The translations under genes were made by a program, and so were the position numbers. Of a DNA stretch of 5,595 nucleotides, positions 1-5,512 are shown one piece after another. How positions within the stretch are numbered: the first letter of the stretch is position 1; each line of letters starts with the position of its first letter. The DNA lies in the NCBI GenBank assembly GCA_030428405.1, contig JAUIEH010000212.1, positions 1-5,595 on the forward strand, read 5' to 3'. This DNA comes from Alphaproteobacteria bacterium (lineage in GTDB: Bacteria > Pseudomonadota > Alphaproteobacteria > Caulobacterales > Maricaulaceae). The notes beneath the pieces are model-generated. The model ran no database searches. It saw only the letters and a list, made by a program, of their open reading frames with translations, and was not told the origin of the DNA.

Positions 1-715
1 CGACAAAGGCCGAGCCATATTGTCCGTCCACATTGACAATCGCCGCAGCGCCCTCCGGCGCGAGCGCGCTGAACAGGCGCAGCTTGGCGTCGAGATAGTC
101 CTCGAACGAGGCGTGATAATCGAGATGATCCTGGGTCAGATTGCTGAAGCCGACCGCGCTCAGTCGCGCGCCGTCCAGCCGGTGCTGGGCGAGCCCGTGA
201 CTCGAGGCTTCAATCGCCGCGCAGGCGACGCCTTCCGCAACCAGCCAGTCGAGCATCTGGTGCAGCTTGACCGGGTCGGGCGTGGTATGACCGAGAGGTT
301 CCATCCGGTCACTGAGTTTTACCCCGAGCGTGCCGACGGTGGCGGCGCGCCGTCCCGCCTTCTCCCATATCTGGCGGAGAAACTCGACGGTTGAGCTTTT
401 CCCGTTCGTGCCGGTGACGGCGACGAGCGTTTCGGGCTGGCGCGGATAATAGCGCGCGGCGAGCTCGGCCAGACGCGCGCGCGGATTGTCCGCTTCGATC
501 GCAACCGCGCCGTCGACGCTGAGACCGGGCGCGCCGAGCACGGCGACGGCGCCGTTTTTCAGCGCATCATCGATAAACGCGCGGCCGTCATGGCGCACGC
601 CGGCGAGCGCTGCGAAGACAAAGCCCGGACGCACTGCACGGCTGTCCGCCGTCAGTCCCGTCACCTCGACATCCGCCGCCGGCTGTTCGGGCGCGATGAG
701 CGCTGACAGCTTCAC
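1..715 (-). CDS. murE: MurE, UDP-MurNAc-tripeptide synthetase (N-terminal 238 codons; C-terminus beyond the left edge)
   Basis: MurE is the cytoplasmic Mur ligase that adds the third stem-peptide residue (usually meso-diaminopimelate in Gram-negatives) to UDP-MurNAc-L-Ala-D-Glu using ATP. The visible frame is open from a GTG at 715-713 to the left edge. Residues 1-85 form the UDP-binding domain with a DSR motif near 24-26. The ATP P-loop TGTNGKSS is at 101-108, TTPDP of the substrate site at 144-148, EASSHGL at 169-175 and LTQDHLDYH at 193-201. Lys211 in the YLDAKLRLF stretch matches the carbamylated lysine of Mur ligases. The start is fixed by the GTGA overlap with the ftsI stop and by a GGGAGG seven bases upstream. 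The C-terminal domain with the DNPR motif that would show diaminopimelate rather than lysine specificity is outside the window, so the third residue is inferred from the lineage. The visible part has no frameshift. Confidence 0.96.
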   Translation of the reverse strand, partial: MKLSALIAPEQPAADVEVTGLTADSRAVRPGFVFAALAGVRHDGRAFIDDALKNGAVAVLGAPGLSVDGAVAIEADNPRARLAELAARYYPRQPETLVAVTGTNGKSSTVEFLRQIWEKAGRRAATVGTLGVKLSDRMEPLGHTTPDPVKLHQMLDWLVAEGVACAAIEASSHGLAQHRLDGARLSAVGFSNLTQDHLDYHASFEDYLDAKLRLFSALAPEGAAAIVNVDGQYGSAFV

Positions 716-2331
716 GGATCCGCCTCCCTCAACACGGCCATGAGCGGATCATCGCGCCGCGCCACGCCCAACAAAGGCGCGATGCGCGCAATGACGGCCG
801 CCGCCGTCGGCGCTGCGGTGTAACCCGCGCTCGCCCGTCCGTTCTCCTCCTCCGAGCCCAGCGGTCCGTCAAGCGTGACGAGAAGCGCATAGCGCGGGGC
901 GTCATAAGGAAAGACCGCCGCGAAGGAGGAAATAAGGCTGTCGGGATCATAGCCGCCGGGAATGGGACGTTCGGCCGTGCCGGTCTTGCCGGCCACGCCA
1001 TAGCCGGGCACGTCCGCGCGTCGTCCGGTGCCGCGCTCAACGGCGAGGCGCAACAGACCGACCATTGCGGCGCTGGTCTCGCGACTGATGACGCGGGTGC
1101 GCGTGACCGCGTTGGGGCCATCCTCCACTCGGCGCAGGGTCGGCGCGACATATTCCCCGCCGTTCACGATCGCGCCGAAAGCGGCGACGAAGGCGACCGG
1201 CGAGACCGACACGCCATGACCAAAAGCCATGGTCGCGCGGGTATTGGCGTCCCAGTTATCGGGCACGATGGGCGCTGCGCTTTCGAGAAAGCCGACAGGC
1301 GCTGCATCCAGCAGGCCGAGGCGCTCGAAATAAGACCGCTGCAAAGCCTCGCCCATCTCGAGCGCGAGCAGCGCTGCGCCGGTATTGGAGGAGCGCACGA
1401 AGACCTGCGCGACGGTGAGGTCGCCGCTCGAGCTGTGGTCCGTGATCAGCCGGTCGCCGGCGCGCGCGCCGCGCGAGGTCGGCAGCACCGAATTGGGCGA
1501 GGCCAGACCGACATCGAGCGCGGCTGCAATGGTGAAGGTCTTGAAGATCGAGCCCAGCTCAAAGCGGTCGACGAGGGCGCGATTGCGACGCACCGTAAGC
1601 GGATAATCGCCCACGCGGTTTGGATCGAAATCCGGCAGCGAGACCAGCGCCAATATCTCGCCCGTCTCGATGTCCGAAACGATGGCGACGCCGCCGTCGG
1701 CGCGATAGTGCTCGACCGCGTCGCGCAGCGTTTCATCGAGCGCGAACTGCACGCGCATGTCGATGGACAGCGCCAGCGCCTCGCCTGAACCGGCTGCGAG
1801 CGAGTCATCAAAGGCGCGCTCCGCGCCGGCCGCGCCGACGCCGTCAATATTGACATGACCGAGCACATGGGCGGCGAGCGCGCCGCGCGGATAGACCCGG
1901 CGCGGCTCGGCGCGAAAATCGACGCCAGGCAGGCCGAGGCTGAATACGGCTTCACGGTCGCGCGGCGTCACGCCCCGGCGCAGCCAGACAAAGCGGCGGT
2001 CGCGCGCGCTCAATCGGCGCGCGGCTGAAGGCGCGTCGAACCCGTCGAGCACGCTGGCGATCGCCTCGGCCGTCGCTTCGGGATCGACCACGCGCGCGGG
2101 GTCGGCATAGATCGACCAGACATCGAGCGAGCGGGCGAGAATTTCACCATTGCGGTCGGTGAGGTCGCCACGCGGGGCGTCCGGGTCGGCCGCAGCGGCC
2201 GCGCGCGCGGGGCCCGGACCTGAAACCTCCGTAAAGAGAGCGATTTGCGCCGTGCGCGCGGCAAGACCGGCAAAGCCCAGCGCGAAGACGAGCGTGAAAA
2301 CGCTGATCCGCGCCGCCCCGCCCGGCCTCAT
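712..2331 (-). CDS. ftsI: FtsI (PBP3), septal peptidoglycan D,D-transpeptidase
   Basis: This is a class B penicillin-binding protein of 539 residues. It is anchored in the inner membrane and cross-links septal peptidoglycan in the periplasm as partner of FtsW. In order: a very short cytoplasmic tail (about 1-9), one membrane segment (about 10-33), and the N-terminal dimerisation/pedestal module with the conserved RGDLTDRNGEILA block at 54-66. The transpeptidase domain runs from about 185 to 520. All three active-site motifs are present: SIFK with nucleophile Ser261 and Lys264, SSN at 314-316, and KTGTAE from 449. It is a little shorter than E. coli FtsI (588 residues), partly because of the short tail. 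The ATG overlaps the ftsL stop (ATGA), with GGAG eight bases upstream, and the stop overlaps the murE GTG. Position between ftsL and murE supports FtsI over another class B PBP. Confidence 0.97.
   Translation of the reverse strand: MRPGGAARISVFTLVFALGFAGLAARTAQIALFTEVSGPGPARAAAAADPDAPRGDLTDRNGEILARSLDVWSIYADPARVVDPEATAEAIASVLDGFDAPSAARRLSARDRRFVWLRRGVTPRDREAVFSLGLPGVDFRAEPRRVYPRGALAAHVLGHVNIDGVGAAGAERAFDDSLAAGSGEALALSIDMRVQFALDETLRDAVEHYRADGGVAIVSDIETGEILALVSLPDFDPNRVGDYPLTVRRNRALVDRFELGSIFKTFTIAAALDVGLASPNSVLPTSRGARAGDRLITDHSSSGDLTVAQVFVRSSNTGAALLALEMGEALQRSYFERLGLLDAAPVGFLESAAPIVPDNWDANTRATMAFGHGVSVSPVAFVAAFGAIVNGGEYVAPTLRRVEDGPNAVTRTRVISRETSAAMVGLLRLAVERGTGRRADVPGYGVAGKTGTAERPIPGGYDPDSLISSFAAVFPYDAPRYALLVTLDGPLGSEEENGRASAGYTAAPTAAAVIARIAPLLGVARRDDPLMAVLREADP
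723..728 (-). promoter_or_regulatory. Ribosome binding site deciding the murE GTG start
   Basis: GGGAGG on the minus strand lies seven bases upstream of the GTG at 715-713, inside the last codons of ftsI. It supports a non-ATG start that overlaps the ftsI stop codon. Confidence 0.8.
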
Positions 2332-2681
2332 CGGCGCGGCTCCGAGACGGTGCGGATCTCGACCGGCCGGCCGTGATCGCCTGCGGCCGACCAGCCATTC
2401 GCATTCAGGAATAACGGCGCTTCGCCAATCGTGACGACGCGCAGAGGATCGATCGGCAGCAGGCCCAGCTCGCGCTCAGCCAGTTCGCGCAGATCGGCGA
2501 GGTTTTCCTGCGAGGCGATTTCAGTCGTCAGCACACGCACGTCATCGGCGACTTCGGCGAATTCCGCTTCAAGCTCCTCGACGCGCTGCGCATCCGCCCG
2601 CGCGCGCGTCTTGGCCTGATAGACCCCGAACGCCATCGCCGCGATGACGATGATCGCCGCAAGATTGACGAAGCGCATCAT
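2328..2681 (-). CDS. ftsL: FtsL, cell division membrane protein
   Basis: FtsL is a small bitopic divisome protein that pairs with FtsB and FtsQ and helps activate FtsWI. The sequence is poorly conserved, so the call rests on architecture and place. There is a short basic N-terminus, a single membrane segment at about residues 5-22, then a charged heptad-like coiled coil at about 25-75 rich in Glu, Ala, Leu and Val, and a periplasmic tail ending at 117. ELGLLPIDPLRVVTI (71-85) resembles the usual end of the FtsL coiled coil. The chosen ATG at 2681-2679 overlaps the rsmH stop as ATGATG and has GGAGG six bases upstream. The next codon is also ATG and could serve instead. A GTG-type extension upstream by six codons (MARRRV) is possible but would bypass the Shine-Dalgarno. 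The gene lies between rsmH and ftsI, the standard ftsL slot. Confidence 0.93.
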   Translation of the reverse strand: MMRFVNLAAIIVIAAMAFGVYQAKTRARADAQRVEELEAEFAEVADDVRVLTTEIASQENLADLRELAERELGLLPIDPLRVVTIGEAPLFLNANGWSAAGDHGRPVEIRTVSEPRR

Positions 2682-3655
2682 GACGCGCCTCCGCGCCAAT
2701 ACTGGGCCGGCATATGCGCATCATCCTCAAAGGCCGATGCGTGCGTGCGCACGCCGACGCGCAGCTTGGCTGAGCGCGCGCGCGGGTTTTCCGCCACCTC
2801 CGCTGCGCCCGGCGCATAAGGCTGCCCCGGCGGGCAGTGAAAGCTGGGCGCGCGCTCATCGCTCAACGCGGGCGCATGGCGCGAGCCGGCGGGCGCGCGT
2901 CCGGAACGCAGGCGCAGAAATTTCTTCACGATGCGGTCTTCGAGCGAGTGAAAGGTCACGATCGCCAGACGCCCGCCCGCAGCAAGCAGACGCTCTGCGG
3001 CGCTGAGACCGCGCGCGAGTTCGCCCAGCTCGTCATTGACCGCGATGCGCAGCGCCTGAAAGGTTCGCGTCGCTGGGTGAATTCGTCCGTCGCCGGAGCC
3101 AATCGCGCGCTCGACAATCGCTGCGAGACGGCCGGTCGTTTCAATCGGCGCCTGGGCGCGCTCAGCGATGATGGCGTTCGCGATGCGGCGCGCGCGCTGT
3201 TCTTCGCCAAAGCCGCGCAAGACCGCGATCAGCGTCTTTTCGTCGGCCTCATTGACGAGGTCGGCCGCACTCGCGCCCGCGCGGCTCATGCGCATGTCGA
3301 GCGGACCGTCCTGGCGGAAGGAAAAGCCGCGCTCGGCCTGATCGAGCTGCATGGAGGAGACGCCGATATCCATGACGACGCCGTCGGCGGGCGCAAATCC
3401 TGCGTCGAACGCCGCCGCCTCCATCTCCGAAAAGCGCGCTGCGCGAAATGAAAACCGCTCGCCAAAGGCCTGCGCCAGCATGTCGGCGGCGGCTTGCGCG
3501 CTCGGGTCGCGGTCGAGACCCAGAACGCGCGCGCCGGCTTCCAGGAGCGCGCGGCTGTAGCCGCCCGCGCCGAATGTGCAGTCGATGATCGCAGCGCCGG
3601 AGGCGGGCTCCAGCGCGTTGACGGCTTCGGCGCGCATGACGGGCGCGTGGCTCAT
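2678..3655 (-). CDS. rsmH: RsmH (MraW), 16S rRNA (cytosine1402-N4)-methyltransferase
   Basis: RsmH uses S-adenosylmethionine to methylate N4 of C1402 in the 16S rRNA decoding centre. The 325-residue product has the usual length and all the family blocks. They are the SAM-binding DCTFGAGGYS at 25-34, GLDRDP at 46-51, DIGVSSMQLD at 96-105, GFSFRQDGPLDMRM at 110-123 and IHPATRTFQALRIAVNDEL at 192-210. VTFHSLEDRIVK follows at 233-244 and NPRARSAKLR at 290-299. The helical insert specific to this family sits at about 125-205 between the halves of the Rossmann fold. The ATG at 3655-3653 shares one base with the mraZ stop (TGATG) and has AGGGGAG seven bases upstream inside mraZ. The stop overlaps the ftsL start. 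The C-terminus after 300 is typical unconserved tail. Confidence 0.98.
   Translation of the reverse strand: MSHAPVMRAEAVNALEPASGAAIIDCTFGAGGYSRALLEAGARVLGLDRDPSAQAAADMLAQAFGERFSFRAARFSEMEAAAFDAGFAPADGVVMDIGVSSMQLDQAERGFSFRQDGPLDMRMSRAGASAADLVNEADEKTLIAVLRGFGEEQRARRIANAIIAERAQAPIETTGRLAAIVERAIGSGDGRIHPATRTFQALRIAVNDELGELARGLSAAERLLAAGGRLAIVTFHSLEDRIVKKFLRLRSGRAPAGSRHAPALSDERAPSFHCPPGQPYAPGAAEVAENPRARSAKLRVGVRTHASAFEDDAHMPAQYWRGGAS
2688..2692 (-). promoter_or_regulatory. Ribosome binding site deciding the ftsL start
   Basis: GGAGG on the minus strand lies six bases upstream of the ATG at 2681-2679 and nine upstream of the adjacent ATG. It rules against the longer start at 2699, which would place this site inside the coding region. 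Confidence 0.8.
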
Positions 3656-4095
3656 CAGCCCGCTCCCCTGGCGCGCTTTTCGCGCACGGCCGCGCGCGCG
3701 GCGTCGCGGCGCTCGGCATAGGCTTCCGGCTTCCAGATCTCGAACCGGTCGCCAAGGCCGACAAAGGCGGCCTGACCGTCCAGCTCGGCATGAGCGACGA
3801 AGGCGGACGGCAGGGTGATGCGGCCATTGGCGTCGAAGGACAGCTGGCGAATGTCGCCGAACACGGCGCGCGCGAGCTCATTGCGCTCCGGGTCGAGCGG
3901 GTCGGCCGTTTCAACGGAGTCTTTCAGACGGCTCATCAGCGCTTCGCCCCAGCCGACCAGAAACGGACCGTCAAACGAGGGATGGCAGTAAATCGACTCA
4001 AGCCCTTCCTGGCGCACGACCGAGCGGAACTCCGCAGGCACCGAAACGCGCGCTTTGGCGTCCACGCCGTTCACATGTGAGCCCAAGAAGATCAT
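3655..4095 (-). CDS. mraZ: MraZ, transcriptional regulator of the dcw cluster
   Basis: MraZ is a ring-forming DNA-binding protein of the SpoVT-AbrB fold that represses the dcw promoter in E. coli. The 146-residue product carries the two expected tandem modules. The first has DAKARVSVP (12-20) and the second DANGRITLP (88-96), each a DxxxR motif. The first has Ala where Gly is usual (DxKGR). The tail after about 125 is basic (KRARGAG). I place the start at the ATG giving MIFLGSHVN because homologues begin at this point. An in-frame GTG four codons upstream (4107) would give 150 residues. Neither has a clear Shine-Dalgarno. It is the first gene of the operon, and the TGGGN boxes just upstream match its known operator, which suggests autoregulation. 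Its stop overlaps the rsmH start by one base. Confidence 0.95.
   Translation of the reverse strand: MIFLGSHVNGVDAKARVSVPAEFRSVVRQEGLESIYCHPSFDGPFLVGWGEALMSRLKDSVETADPLDPERNELARAVFGDIRQLSFDANGRITLPSAFVAHAELDGQAAFVGLGDRFEIWKPEAYAERRDAARAAVREKRARGAG
3663..3669 (-). promoter_or_regulatory. Ribosome binding site of rsmH
   Basis: AGGGGAG on the minus strand, within the last codons of mraZ, lies seven bases before the rsmH ATG. With the TGATG stop-start overlap it points to coupled re-initiation. Confidence 0.75.
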
Positions 4096-4109
4096 CGGCG
4101 TTCGCACAT

Positions 4110-4132
4110 GCGCGCCGGCCGAACCGGCGCGC
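4110..4132 (-). promoter_or_regulatory. GC-rich hairpin in the mraZ 5' leader
   Basis: GCGCGCCGG and CCGGCGCGC form a perfect 9-bp stem around a 5-base loop. The stem ends 14 bases before the chosen ATG of mraZ and 2 bases before the alternative GTG. If the promoter at about 4150-4180 is right, the hairpin lies in the leader RNA and could affect initiation. There is no U tract, so it is not a typical intrinsic terminator. The structure is seen in the sequence; the function is inferred. Confidence 0.6.
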
Positions 4133-4134
4133 CC

Positions 4135-4169
4135 TGGGTAGTGATGGGTTAATATGGGACCTTATGGGC
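4135..4169. promoter_or_regulatory. MraZ operator: four TGGGN boxes at 10-bp period
   Basis: On the plus strand TGGG starts at 4135, 4145, 4155 and 4165, so each TGGGN is followed by a 5-base spacer. E. coli MraZ is known to bind TGGGN direct repeats separated by 5 bases. The boxes cover the candidate -10 and start region of the mraZ promoter, as expected for repression by promoter blocking. A fifth TGGGA at 4196-4200 lies 31 bases further, nearly in phase. Confidence 0.88.
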
Positions 4170-4180
4170 ATCTTTGCCAA
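4149..4180 (-). promoter_or_regulatory. Candidate mraZ/dcw promoter
   Basis: On the minus strand TTGGCA (4180-4175) resembles a -35 element. CATATT (4156-4151, 18-base spacer) or the overlapping TATTAA (4154-4149) could be the -10. The start would fall near 4143, giving a leader of about 50 bases. The match is moderate; the overlap with the MraZ boxes is the main support. Confidence 0.45.
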
Positions 4181-4302
4181 CAAAATGCAAACCATTGGGA
4201 AAACCCGCCTTTCTGAAACGCGCAGCACGGCCGGCGGCGCGTGGCGACGGCGCTTTCCGAGAGGTTGCAGCCATTTCAGCGAAACTCCTGATTGCGCCAA
4301 CA

Positions 4303-4320
4303 TCTAATTTACAACTTAGA
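4303..4320. promoter_or_regulatory. A/T-rich 18-bp dyad, possible operator
   Basis: TCTAAGTTGTAAATTAGA (minus strand) is an imperfect palindrome with 7 of 9 positions paired. It stands out as the most A/T-rich patch in a GC-rich window. It sits 37 bases upstream of the plus-strand ORF at 4358 and about 125 bases upstream of the candidate mraZ promoter. It may be an operator or part of a promoter for either gene; no regulator is identified. Confidence 0.4.
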
Positions 4321-4357
4321 GTTACCGTGAGCGACGATCGCGATCCCAGGTTGCCCG

Positions 4358-4846
4358 ATGGACGAAATTGCCCCGTCGCGAGACGACCAGACGCTCGCCG
4401 TGTACAGGGCGCGCAAGGCTGACGGCATGGACGCGATTGCGGCCCGGCTGCATCTGCGCGCCTATGGCTGTGAACGCGCGCTGGTTTTGCTGCGCCGCAG
4501 GCTGACGCGCCGCCGGCTCGCCGCCCTGCTGGAAATACAATCCGCCATGTCTGAGCTTGGCCGAGCGCGCCGCGCGCTGCGCGAGGCCCGCCGCGTCATC
4601 GTCGTGATCCAAAGCTCAAGCGAACCCCAGGAAATGTCGTTTCGCTGCGTAGCCTTTGCGGGCGGGTGCGGTGTTGCGCGCGCAGCCTTGAGCGGCGCCT
4701 GCACGCTGGCGCCGGAAGCCGACCGCATCTCAAGCGACTTGGTCGCGCTGATCGGGGATGCGCGTTCGGCCGCGCTGCTCGCCCGGCTGACGCCAAGCGC
4801 CGCTGCGCCGTCGCAACGGAAAGAAAATCGATCAGACGGTCTGTAA
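4358..4846 (+). CDS. Hypothetical protein, Arg-rich, convergent with rnpB
   Basis: I do not recognise this 162-residue product. Residues 20-80 look like a strongly basic, Ala/Leu/Arg-rich helical region, followed by VIVVIQ at 80-85. The second half is milder and has Cys at 97, 104 and 115 (another Cys is at 38), with a polar tail from about 150. No signal peptide or clear membrane span is seen. In favour of coding: an ATG start just after an in-frame stop, and mostly G/C third positions. Against: only a weak AGG eight bases upstream, no recognisable domain, and a 3' end that runs about 19 bases into the antisense of the rnpB P1 strand, so its last codons (ENRSDGL) are set by RNA structure. 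Random long frames are common at this GC content. It could be lineage-specific or spurious. Confidence 0.35.
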   Translation: MDEIAPSRDDQTLAVYRARKADGMDAIAARLHLRAYGCERALVLLRRRLTRRRLAALLEIQSAMSELGRARRALREARRVIVVIQSSSEPQEMSFRCVAFAGGCGVARAALSGACTLAPEADRISSDLVALIGDARSAALLARLTPSAAAPSQRKENRSDGL

Positions 4847-5218
4847 GCCGGGTTCTGTATCCGCCGGCGAACCGGCGGCGACGACCATTCATCTGGGACG
4901 CCCGTCGCCGGACGCCTCATGCGACCCACCCGGGCGGCGACGCGGAGACGCGTTCGGGCCGAAGCCCATGCCGCCCCTATTCGGTCTTGCTCCTGGCGGG
5001 GCTTGCCGTGCCCCCTTCCTTACGGTCGGGGCGGTGCGCTCTTACCGCACCGTTTCACCCTTGCCGCGAGCGCGCCCGCGGCGGTCTGTTCTCTGCGGCG
5101 CTGTCCCTGGGGTCGCCCCCGGCGGGCGTTACCCGCCGCCATGTCTCCGTGGAGCCCGGACTTTCCTCGACGCCGCCCTCTCGAGCCTGGCGCCGCGGCC
5201 GTCCGACCGTCTGATCGA
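4828..5218 (-). ncRNA. rnpB: RNase P RNA, class A
   Basis: This is the catalytic RNA of RNase P, which removes 5' leaders from tRNA precursors together with the RnpA protein. Reading the minus strand, the 5' P1 strand UCGAUCAGACGGUC (5218-5205) pairs perfectly over 14 bp with the 3' strand (4841-4828). The conserved GAGGAAAGUCCGGGCUCCAC is at 5168-5149. GGUGCGGUAAGAGCGCACC lies at 5051-5033 after GGGUGAAAC, matching the specificity-domain region of E. coli rnpB. CAGAUGAAUGGUCG follows near the 3' part, and ACAGAACCCGGCUUACAG is at 4858-4841. About 391 nucleotides is normal for class A. The exact 5' end may be a base or two further upstream (5219-5220), and a U-rich UUUUCUUU follows P1 at the 3' end. 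It is divergent from the gene at 5513 and upstream of the mraZ operon on the same strand. Confidence 0.98.
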
Positions 5219-5224
5219 CTTGGG

Positions 5225-5233
5225 ATTATAGCA
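5225..5233 (-). promoter_or_regulatory. rnpB promoter, extended -10
   Basis: On the minus strand TGCTATAAT (5233-5225) combines a perfect TATAAT with the TG of an extended -10 element. It ends 6-7 bases before the predicted RNA start. A -35 at the 17-base spacing (TCTGCA, 5253-5248) is poor, which fits an extended -10 promoter. Confidence 0.8.
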
Positions 5234-5251
5234 CAAAGCGGCGCCGATGCA

Positions 5252-5468
5252 GAGCAGTGCGCAAACCAATCCAGCGCTCAAGCAGCGAGCGGTAGCGCAA
5301 ACAAAAAGCAGCGCTCAAGCAGCGAGCGGTAGCGCAAACCAAGTCAGCGCTCAAGCAGCGAGCCGCATGGCGAGCGATAGCGCAAAGCAAAAACAACGCT
5401 CATGCAGGGAGCGGATAGCGAGCGTTAGCGCCAGAAAAAGTGCAGCCGGCGATGGCGCAAAACAAAAG
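5252..5468. repeat. Degenerate tandem repeat array, about 36-bp unit
   Basis: Two units share an identical 31-base core (5272-5302 and 5309-5339) that begins CAGCGCTCAAGCAGCGAGC and ends GTAGCGCAAAC. They are separated by a short A-rich spacer. A third (5345-5393) begins with the same 19 bases but carries a 12-base insertion holding a second GAGC. A fourth (5394-5440) is more diverged with a similar extension. A partial unit lies at 5252-5271 and a worn one at about 5441-5468. Each full unit contains GCGCT and AGCGC as inverted arms, so it can fold. The array fills the space between the rnpB promoter and the gene at 5513. Confidence 0.85.
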
Positions 5469-5498
5469 CGCCGCATGCTAGAAGCGTTCAACGCTCAC

Positions 5499-5508
5499 AA
5501 AGGCGAGG
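5499..5508 (+). promoter_or_regulatory. Ribosome binding site of the gene at 5513
   Basis: AAAGGCGAGG holds two Shine-Dalgarno cores, AAGG nine bases and GAGG four bases before the ATG at 5513. It supports that start. Confidence 0.7.
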
Positions 5509-5512
5509 CCTG

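Noticed and set aside
1216..1788. A 190-codon plus-strand frame inside ftsI
   Set aside because: It is antisense to the FtsI transpeptidase domain with all active-site motifs intact; its openness follows from the GC-rich codon bias of ftsI.
4149..4165. Possible CtrA site (TTAA-N7-TTAA) in the mraZ promoter
   Set aside because: Only one TTAA half is present; seven bases on the sequence is CCTT, so the second half fails.
3998..4307. Short frames on both strands through the mraZ upstream region
   Set aside because: They cross the promoter, MraZ boxes and hairpin, and have no ribosome binding site or recognisable protein features.
4462..4929. A 155-codon minus-strand frame overlapping the rnpB 3' half
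   Set aside because: It begins within structured rnpB RNA and has an Arg/Ser-rich composition typical of a shadow frame in high-GC DNA.
4828..5218. 14-bp inverted repeats 364 bp apart, as might flank a mobile element
   Set aside because: They are the two strands of the RNase P P1 helix; no transposase or target duplication is present.
4666..5332. Several plus-strand frames across rnpB
   Set aside because: They are antisense to a conserved catalytic RNA whose sequence is explained by RNA structure, and they are Arg/Pro-rich without any domain.
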